Origin: DUAL01 sp036012565
GTDB lineage: Bacteria > Bacteroidota > Bacteroidia > Flavobacteriales > BACL11
DNA length: 11,485 nt
Direction: 5' to 3'
NCBI GenBank assembly: GCA_036012565.1
Contig: DASCPP010000144.1
Coordinates: forward strand, 1-11,485
The position numbers were made by a program, and so were the translations under genes. This document shows positions 6,224 through 11,485 of this stretch, piece after piece. Position 1 is the first letter of the stretch. Each line of letters begins with the position of its first letter. Below the pieces are notes generated by a model, which ran no database searches, was not told where the DNA came from, and saw nothing but the letters and a program-made list of their open reading frames with translations.

Positions 6224-6601
6224 ATGAAAAAAATAATTTCAACAGAAAATGCTCCAAAAGCAATAGGCCCCTATAGTCAAGCAATTTTGGTAGATAACAC
6301 ACTTTATTGTTCGGGACAAATTGCAATAAACCCACAAGATGGAATGTTAATTACTTCTGATATTTTAGCTGAAACCAATCAAGTAATGCAGAATTTGGCA
6401 GCCGTTTTAGAAGAAGCTGAAATGACTTTCGAAAATGTTGTAAAGTGTAGTGTCTTTTTGAAAGACATAAGCCAATATAGGGATATAAATAAGGTATATA
6501 CACAGTATTTTGGAGAAAACCCTCCTGCCCGTGAAACAGTGGAAGTTTCAGTCTTACCAAAAAATGTGAATGTAGAAATCTCACTAATAGCCGTAAAATG
6601 A
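6224..6601 (+). CDS. ridA: RidA family enamine/imine deaminase
   Basis: 125 residues, a full-length RidA (YjgF/YER057c/UK114) protein. RidA is a cytoplasmic trimer that hydrolyses reactive 2-aminoacrylate and related enamines released by PLP enzymes, protecting other PLP enzymes. Signature elements: GPYSQA (15-20) with Tyr17, SGQIA (30-34), the N-x-VY motif near 89-92, PPARETVEV with Arg103, equivalent to the carboxylate-binding arginine of active RidA, and Glu118 in VEIS. These suggest an active deaminase rather than a degenerate family member. ATG at 6224 is chosen because the protein then starts MKKIISTENAPKAIGPYSQ as in homologues; the longer frame from 6176 runs into the rnpB promoter and P1. 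A partial -7 box TAAATTTA at 6211-6218 would give a nearly leaderless mRNA. The stop overlaps the next start as ATGA. Confidence 0.93.
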   Translation: MKKIISTENAPKAIGPYSQAILVDNTLYCSGQIAINPQDGMLITSDILAETNQVMQNLAAVLEEAEMTFENVVKCSVFLKDISQYRDINKVYTQYFGENPPARETVEVSVLPKNVNVEISLIAVK

Positions 6602-7989
6602 AAAGAAAAAGTTTCTTAAAGTCAATCTTTGGAGCAGGAGCACTACTAAGTGTTCCCTATTGTAGTAATCCAGAAGAATTGGATGAGATCAATCATCAAA
6701 TAAATGGTCTAACTGACAAATGCAAGGGGAATATGGTGGCCTTTAAATCTGTGCCTATTGACAAAGTAAAAGTGGGACTTATTGGAATAGGGAATAGAGG
6801 AAAAACGCTTATTCAAATGTTTGATTGGCTGATTGAGAATGAGAAAGCCGAGATTGTAGCCCTTTGCGATTTGGATCAAAAAAATATTGATTATGCCCTT
6901 AATCATTTAAAAAGTAAGCAATCTTTGATTCCTAAAACATATGGTAATGGAAAAAATGATTGGGAAAATCTAGCAAAATTGGAAGAGGTGGATTTACTTT
7001 TGATTGCAACTCCTTGGGAGTGGCATACGCCAATGGCAATTTTTGGAATGGAAAATGAAAAGCATGTTGCCTCTGAGGTGCCTATTGCTTATACTTTGGA
7101 AGATTGCGTAAAAATTGTTCAGATAGCTGAGCGAACTTCAAAGCATTGCATCATGATTGAAAACTGCTGTTATAATAGGGAAGAACTTTGGATTATGAAT
7201 ATGATTCAAGAGGGGGTTTTTGGGGAATTAACCCATGCGGAATGTGCTTATAATCATGATTTGCGCGCTTTACTTTTACATGAAACTTATTACAAAAATC
7301 AGTGGCGAATGAAACACCATACTGAGAGGAATGGGAATTTTTACACTACTCATGGTATTGGACCGGTAAGTTTTTACATGGATATTGGAAGGGGTGACAC
7401 TTTCAAATATTTGACTTCAATGAGTTCGAAAGAGCAAAGTTTGAGTGCAGCTGTAAAAAAAACAAATAGTAATTTCCCGAGCGTAAAATGTGGAGATGTG
7501 AATACCTCACTAATTAAAACAGAAAACGGAAAAAGCATTATGTTGCAATTTGATGTGCATACAGGCAGACCTTATTCTAGGATAAACCAGTTAGTTGGCA
7601 CAAAAGCAGTGCATGAAGGATATCCGAGTCGGCTTTATATTGATGGGGAAGAATTAGAATTTTGGGGACACAGATGGTTATCGGAAGAGGATTATTTGAC
7701 TTACAGCAAAAAGTACGAACACCCTATGATGAGCAAACTCAAAAAAATTAGTGAATCTTTCAAACAAGGACATGGTGGCATGGATTTTATTATGATTTAC
7801 CGCTTGATTAGCTGCTTAAATAAAGGTATTCCGCTAGATATAAATGTGTATGATAGCGTGATGTGGAGTGCCATTACGCCCCTTTCAGAACTTTCTGTAA
7901 GTTTGGATAGCCAACCAATAGCTTTCCCTGATTTTACAGGAGGTAATTGGAAAGAAAAGAGAACATCAGAAATCATGCGAGAGATTTAA
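6598..7989 (+). CDS. Exported Gfo/Idh/MocA protein, GH109-like NAD-dependent glycosidase
   Basis: 463 residues. The N terminus MKRKSFLK followed by a hydrophobic stretch resembles a Tat signal with RK in place of RR; a Cys at 22 could be lipidated but its lipobox (VPYC) is poor. The Rossmann motif GIGNRG (63-68) binds NAD, with Asp91 ending the second strand. The C-terminal domain follows GH109 alpha-N-acetylgalactosaminidase (NagA): TPWEWH (138-143), an ENxCY block with Tyr192, RNGNFYTTHGIGP with Tyr249 and His252, GHGGMDF, and a terminal PDFTGGNWK. Tyr192 and His252 fit the catalytic Tyr and His described for NagA, whose cycle of oxidation, elimination and re-reduction retains NAD. Substrate is unproven: the family is broad, and the segment before QWRM looks shorter than I recall for NagA. 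It is translationally coupled to ridA by ATGA, though a shared pathway is not obvious. Confidence 0.85.
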   Translation: MKRKSFLKSIFGAGALLSVPYCSNPEELDEINHQINGLTDKCKGNMVAFKSVPIDKVKVGLIGIGNRGKTLIQMFDWLIENEKAEIVALCDLDQKNIDYALNHLKSKQSLIPKTYGNGKNDWENLAKLEEVDLLLIATPWEWHTPMAIFGMENEKHVASEVPIAYTLEDCVKIVQIAERTSKHCIMIENCCYNREELWIMNMIQEGVFGELTHAECAYNHDLRALLLHETYYKNQWRMKHHTERNGNFYTTHGIGPVSFYMDIGRGDTFKYLTSMSSKEQSLSAAVKKTNSNFPSVKCGDVNTSLIKTENGKSIMLQFDVHTGRPYSRINQLVGTKAVHEGYPSRLYIDGEELEFWGHRWLSEEDYLTYSKKYEHPMMSKLKKISESFKQGHGGMDFIMIYRLISCLNKGIPLDINVYDSVMWSAITPLSELSVSLDSQPIAFPDFTGGNWKEKRTSEIMREI

Positions 7990-8009
7990 AAATCATGTAT
8001 TAATGATTT
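7990..8009. repeat. Inverted repeat just upstream of the purE -7 box
   Basis: AAATCAT (7990-7996) and ATGATTT (8003-8009) are perfect inverted arms around a 6-nt loop. The repeat starts at the base after the stop of the GH109-like gene and ends 2 nt before the purE -7 element. It lacks a GC core or T-run, so as a terminator it would be poor. Its position between -33 and -7 would suit an operator. The role is inference. Confidence 0.35.
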
Positions 8010-8011
8010 CG

Positions 8012-8019
8012 TATCTTTG
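8012..8019 (+). promoter_or_regulatory. -7 promoter element of purE
   Basis: TATCTTTG is a perfect TAnnTTTG match, followed by CA. The start would be near 8024-8026, about 14 nt before the purE ATG. No TTG is seen at the expected -33 distance, so recognition would rest mainly on the -7 box. This probably separates the purE transcript from ridA and the GH109-like gene. Confidence 0.65.
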
Positions 8020-8038
8020 CACCTCCAAAAAATAAAAA

Positions 8039-8551
8039 ATGAAAGCAGTAGTAAGTATAATTATGGGAAGCACATCTGACATGCCGGTAATGAAAAAGAC
8101 AGCAGAGTTTTTAAATGATATGGAAATCTCATTTGAGATAAATGCATTATCAGCACACAGAACACCACAGATGGTAGAAGAGTTTGCAACAAATGCTAGA
8201 AAGAATGGAGTGAAAGTAATCATTGCAGGCGCAGGAGGTGCGGCACATTTACCAGGAGTAGTTGCTGCCTTTACAACTGTCCCTGTAATTGGAGTTCCTT
8301 GTCGTTCATCTATTTCTATTGACGGATGGGATTCAATTCTTTCAATTTTACAAATGCCTCCTGGTATCCCAGTTGCTACTGTTGGATTAGATGGCTCGCT
8401 TAATGCAGGAATTTTGGCTGCTCAAATTTTAGCAACTGATAATGAAGAAATTCATGCGAAAGTACTTGCTTATAAAGAAAACTTAAAGCAAAAGATTGTA
8501 AAAGCCAATGAAGATCTGGCTAGCCATGAATATCCTTTCAGAGTACAATAA
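8039..8551 (+). CDS. purE: N5-carboxyaminoimidazole ribonucleotide mutase (class I PurE)
   Basis: 170 residues, the normal length of a single-domain class I PurE. The enzyme moves the carboxylate of N5-CAIR to C4 to make CAIR in de novo purine synthesis, in the cytoplasm. Visible motifs: GSTSD (10-14) binding the ribose phosphate, SAHRTP (38-43) with His40 as the conserved acid/base, the glycine-rich GAGGAAHLPG (64-73), and MPPGIPVATVGLDG followed by NA, lining the active site. The protein starts at its first strand, MKAVVSIIMGS, so ATG 8039 is secure. Class I PurE needs PurK to make N5-CAIR; purK is not adjacent in this window. The outer-membrane barrel gene begins 22 nt after the stop without a clear promoter, so purE may head that transcript. 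Confidence 0.97.
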   Translation: MKAVVSIIMGSTSDMPVMKKTAEFLNDMEISFEINALSAHRTPQMVEEFATNARKNGVKVIIAGAGGAAHLPGVVAAFTTVPVIGVPCRSSISIDGWDSILSILQMPPGIPVATVGLDGSLNAGILAAQILATDNEEIHAKVLAYKENLKQKIVKANEDLASHEYPFRVQ

Positions 8552-8573
8552 ATTTACTATTTTAGGGCTTCAA

Positions 8574-9368
8574 ATGAGGTCCTATTTTTTTACAATATTA
8601 TTTAGTTTTTTCTCACTAATTTGTTTTAGTCAGAATTATGATTCTAAAAGCAATTCACTAGGGGGAGTTGGACTTACTAAAACTTCTGTTTGGAGCAATT
8701 TTACAAACCAAGCTGGACTTGCAGAAATTAATCAGATTTCAATTGGGGTAGGAACTGAAAACTCTTTTGGCATAAAAGAACTCAGTACACATACTGCTGT
8801 TTTTGCTCTTCCGGTAAATGGAGGTGTATTTGGATTAAACATAGCTTATACTGGTTTCGAATTATACAATGAAAGTAAGATTGGACTAGCTTTTGCAAAA
8901 AAACTAAGTGATGGATTTAATATTGGGGTTCAAATAGATTATTTAGGTGTGTATGTAGATGAAAGCACTAATAATCGTAATAACTTCACTTTTGAAATAG
9001 GGGCTCAGAAAAGGTTAATGCGAGAGTTAACGCTTGGAGCTCATATTTTTAATCCTATTGGAGTAAAATTAAATGAGCAGGAAAATATTCCATCTATCTT
9101 CAAACTAGGATTACGCTATGATGCTAATGATAAAGTTGCTATTTTTACAGAAGGAGAATTAGAAAGCGAACAAAATGCTAAACTTAAAATCGGATTAGAA
9201 TACAAGATTATTAAACAAATACAATTAAGAACTGGCTTCAGTACTAATCCTGCCAAAAATTCCTTTGGAATTGGATACACACTTAATAAGATACAACTTG
9301 ATATAGCGGTAAACCGACATCAACTTTTGGGTTATTCCCCACAGTTCTCAGTAAGTAGTACTTTTTAG
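8574..9368 (+). CDS. Small outer-membrane beta-barrel protein, PorV/PorQ-like
   Basis: 264 residues from ATG 8574. Residues 1-20 form a signal peptide ending CFSQ. The mature start, NSLGGVGLTKTSVWSNFTNQAGLAE, has the 'gly-rich strand, then N-x-A-x-L-A' arrangement seen in PorV/PorQ and FadL-like barrels of Bacteroidota. The rest alternates short amphipathic strands (GVFGLNIAYTGF, FNIGVQIDYLGV, LTLGAHIF, VAIFTEGEL, IQLRTGFS, FGIGYTL) and ends in Phe264, the usual barrel C terminus. It should sit in the outer membrane; transport or secretion function is not established and the PorV/PorQ relation is only suggested. The frame is open from 8508, but the extension overlaps purE and would hide the signal peptide. 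The HhH-barrel gene starts 1 nt after its stop, pointing to a functional pair. Confidence 0.72.
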   Translation: MRSYFFTILFSFFSLICFSQNYDSKSNSLGGVGLTKTSVWSNFTNQAGLAEINQISIGVGTENSFGIKELSTHTAVFALPVNGGVFGLNIAYTGFELYNESKIGLAFAKKLSDGFNIGVQIDYLGVYVDESTNNRNNFTFEIGAQKRLMRELTLGAHIFNPIGVKLNEQENIPSIFKLGLRYDANDKVAIFTEGELESEQNAKLKIGLEYKIIKQIQLRTGFSTNPAKNSFGIGYTLNKIQLDIAVNRHQLLGYSPQFSVSSTF

Positions 9369-9369
9369 C

Positions 9370-11382
9370 ATGAAACGGCTTTTAATATTTTGCTTTCTTT
9401 CAGTAATAGCACTGCTAAGTTTTGGACAAGACAATAATCAATTATTAGAAGAAATTGTGGAGCAAATTGCAGAGGAGAATGATGAGGAGTTAGATTATGG
9501 CGAACTATATGAAGCACTTTATTATTTTGCTGAAAACCCTATAAACCTGAATAAAACTACAAAGGAGGAGTTAAGAGAATTATACTTTCTGAATGCTTAT
9601 CAAATTGATAAATTATTAGTACATATTGAAAATAATGGGAAACTCCTCTCCTATTTGGAATTGCAAACAATTGCTGGGTTTGATGTGCAAACAATTCAGA
9701 ACTTGTTGCCATTTATCAGTATTACACCAAAAGTCACAAGTAAGCAACTTTTTGCAAACATCAATCAATATATAATTATTCGTGATCAGTTTTATTTGCA
9801 AGAACAAAAAGGCTATATCCCTGATGAAGATGATGAAATTCACTACTTAGGAAATGCGCACAGAACTTACTTTAAGTATCGTTTAAAAAATAACTTCTTA
9901 CAAGCAGGAATTACAGCAGAAAAAGATGCTGGAGAGAATTTCCTAGGAGAAAGACAGCCTTATGGTTTTGACTTTTACTCAGCTCATTTGCAAGCTAAAA
10001 ATATTGGAAAAATAAAAAATGTAATTATTGGAGACTATCAAATGAATTTCGGGCAAGGAGTTGTAATGCAATCAGGAATGAGTTTTGGGAAATCATCAGA
10101 GGTAATTAATATTCAGAAAAGTGGAAATTTGATAAAAGCACACACTGCTGCTGCAGAAAATTTATTTTTCAGAGGAAGTGCAATACAAATAGAACCTATC
10201 AAAGATTTAAATGTTATTGCTTTTATATCCTCACATAAAGTAGATGCAAATATTACTGATACACTAGAAAATGAAAAAATTGCTTTTTCCTCTATTCAAG
10301 GGACAGGAATGCACAGAACAGAGAGTGAGCTTTTAGATAAAAATGTGATTTTACAAAATCATTTTGGAATGCATGCCAACTATAATCTGAAGAATCTCAA
10401 TCTTGGAATTTCCTATTATAAAACTAAAGTTAAAGGCTTTTATGATAAGAATATTTACCCTTATAATAAGTTTGATTTTAATGGAACTACTAATCAAAAT
10501 CTTGGTATAGATTATCAATATTTATACAGAAATATGAACTTTTTTGGAGAAATAGGAAGGAGTGAGAATGGAGGGATTGCACATGTAAATGGAATAATGA
10601 TGGGCTTAGACAAAACAATTTCTGCATCCTTACTTTACAGAGATTACTCCAAAGATTACCAAAGTGAATACGCTAATGCCTTTGGAGAAAGAAGTTCCCA
10701 GAATGAAAAAGGTCTTTATTTTGGCTTAGAATTTACCCCGAACCATAAATTTAAAATTAAAGGATATGCTGATAATTATGAGTTTCCTTGGCTTAGATTT
10801 GGAGTAGATGCACCAAGCAAAGGAAATGATTATTTATTGCAAGCTGATTACAAAATCAGTAGAGCAATTAAAATGTATGTTCGATTTAAATCAGAAACTA
10901 AGGAAGACGAATTACCTGAATCTACTGCAATTAGCGGAAAAAGAAAGGAAAACTTCAGGTTCCATATTAATTACAAAGAAGGAGAAAATTGGAGCTTTGC
11001 AAACCGATTTGAGACTTCATTAATTGATTTTGATGATACAAAAACAAATGGCTACATGCTTTATCAGGATATAAAATACAAACCTTTATTTTCAAAATTT
11101 AGCTTTACAAGCCGTTATGTTCTATTTAATGCAATTGAATATGATAATAGAATCTATGCCTATGAAAATGATGTGCTGTATGGTTACTCCATTCCTGCTT
11201 ATTACGGAAAAGGAAATAAATCGTATGTTGTTATAAAGTATAATCCAATAAGAAATGTCGATCTTTGGCTAAGATTTGCACACACTACATATACAGATAG
11301 AACTGCAATAAAAAGCGGGTGGGATGAAATTGAAGGAAACAAAATGACAGAAATAAAACTCCAATTAAGATATAAATTCTAA
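9370..11382 (+). CDS. Helix-hairpin-helix domain protein with outer-membrane barrel-like C-terminal region
   Basis: 670 residues. Residues 1-20 are a signal peptide ending SFGQ. An acidic helical segment rich in Glu and Asp spans about 21-55. Residues 57-116 carry ComEA-like helix-hairpin-helix repeats: PINLNKTTKEELREL, FLNAYQIDKLLVHI, then LSYLELQTIAGFDVQTIQNLLPFI. The remaining 550 residues read as beta-strands with aromatic girdles (for example YFKYRLKNNFLQAGI, LNLGISYYKT, LYFGLEF, DLWLRFAHTTY) ending in Phe670, as expected for a large outer-membrane barrel. Proteins of this layout recur in Bacteroidota, but I know of no assigned function. HhH motifs usually bind DNA backbone; here the domain would face the periplasm, so DNA handling is possible but unproven, and HhH can also mediate protein contacts. 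It is 1 nt from the upstream barrel gene and overlaps the next start by one base (TAATG). Confidence 0.78.
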   Translation: MKRLLIFCFLSVIALLSFGQDNNQLLEEIVEQIAEENDEELDYGELYEALYYFAENPINLNKTTKEELRELYFLNAYQIDKLLVHIENNGKLLSYLELQTIAGFDVQTIQNLLPFISITPKVTSKQLFANINQYIIIRDQFYLQEQKGYIPDEDDEIHYLGNAHRTYFKYRLKNNFLQAGITAEKDAGENFLGERQPYGFDFYSAHLQAKNIGKIKNVIIGDYQMNFGQGVVMQSGMSFGKSSEVINIQKSGNLIKAHTAAAENLFFRGSAIQIEPIKDLNVIAFISSHKVDANITDTLENEKIAFSSIQGTGMHRTESELLDKNVILQNHFGMHANYNLKNLNLGISYYKTKVKGFYDKNIYPYNKFDFNGTTNQNLGIDYQYLYRNMNFFGEIGRSENGGIAHVNGIMMGLDKTISASLLYRDYSKDYQSEYANAFGERSSQNEKGLYFGLEFTPNHKFKIKGYADNYEFPWLRFGVDAPSKGNDYLLQADYKISRAIKMYVRFKSETKEDELPESTAISGKRKENFRFHINYKEGENWSFANRFETSLIDFDDTKTNGYMLYQDIKYKPLFSKFSFTSRYVLFNAIEYDNRIYAYENDVLYGYSIPAYYGKGNKSYVVIKYNPIRNVDLWLRFAHTTYTDRTAIKSGWDEIEGNKMTEIKLQLRYKF

Positions 11383-11485
11383 TGAAGCAACTAACAACAA
11401 TACTAAATATAAAACATCCAATAATAATGGCTCCTATGTTTTTGGTAACCAATACCAAAATGATGATAGAAGCGCTAAATTCTGG
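11382..11485 (+). CDS. Nitronate monooxygenase family flavoprotein, 5' fragment
   Basis: Thirty-four codons from the ATG at 11382 run open to the window edge. The peptide includes LNIKHPIIMAPMF and VTNTKMMIEALNSG, the N-terminal signature of the nitronate monooxygenase (2-nitropropane dioxygenase) TIM-barrel family, in which the P-I-I-x-A-P-M strand leads into the FMN-binding pocket. There is no signal peptide, so it is cytoplasmic. The A of its start codon is the last base of the upstream TAA, so translation is probably coupled to the HhH-barrel gene. Members include nitronate monooxygenases and enoyl-ACP reductase (FabK) relatives; the fragment is too short to choose. Confidence 0.75.
   Translation, partial: MKQLTTILNIKHPIIMAPMFLVTNTKMMIEALNS

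Noticed and set aside
8508..8573. Longer start for the PorV-like barrel inside purE
   Set aside because: It overlaps the purE C terminus and puts 22 non-signal residues ahead of a good signal peptide.
10808..11023. Plus-strand open frame inside the HhH-barrel gene
   Set aside because: It is an alternative frame of a continuous barrel-coding region with no independent support.
1..11485. CRISPR array, insertion sequence, integrase, toxin-antitoxin or defence genes
   Set aside because: I saw no regularly spaced direct repeats, terminal inverted repeats, transposase motifs or nuclease signatures on either strand.

Overview
This window comes from an AT-rich bacterial chromosome, almost certainly of the phylum Bacteroidota (Flavobacteriales or Cytophagales-like; I cannot fix the genus). 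The evidence is a TonB-dependent receptor with an N-terminal carboxypeptidase-regulatory domain paired with a DUF4249-type lipoprotein, TAnnTTTG-type -7 promoter elements in place of TATAAT boxes, an almost complete lack of Shine-Dalgarno sequences, outer-membrane barrels ending in aromatic residues, and an RNase P RNA resembling those of Bacteroidota.

Layout: (1) Positions 1-275 hold the first 21 codons of a secreted protein on the minus strand, a tRNA-Pro(GGG) gene on the minus strand, and a divergent promoter region built around a perfect 16-bp palindrome. (2) Positions 276-4860, plus strand, form a tight cluster: TonB-dependent receptor (apparent TTG start), DUF4249 surface lipoprotein, thioredoxin reductase (trxB) and a small tandem-CDGSH iron-sulfur protein. 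(3) Positions 4857-6181, minus strand: rnpB (RNase P RNA), its intrinsic terminator, and a secreted protein of unknown function that starts 12 nt past the terminator stem-loop and T-run. (4) Positions 6224-7989, plus strand: ridA, translationally coupled by ATGA to an exported GH109-like Gfo/Idh/MocA protein. (5) Positions 8039-11485, plus strand: purE with its own -7 element, then a small outer-membrane barrel, a helix-hairpin-helix plus barrel protein, and the start of a nitronate monooxygenase-family gene overlapping the preceding stop codon.

Functionally the window is mostly housekeeping (tRNA, RNase P, trxB, purE, ridA) with envelope genes between. The first cluster would import an unknown ligand through the receptor/lipoprotein pair, beside two redox proteins. 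I see no mobile element, CRISPR array or recognisable defence system. The least understood parts are the barrel plus HhH-barrel pair at 8574-11382, the orphan secreted protein at 4857-5840, and the compact promoter/terminator arrangements at 221-258 and 5846-5885.
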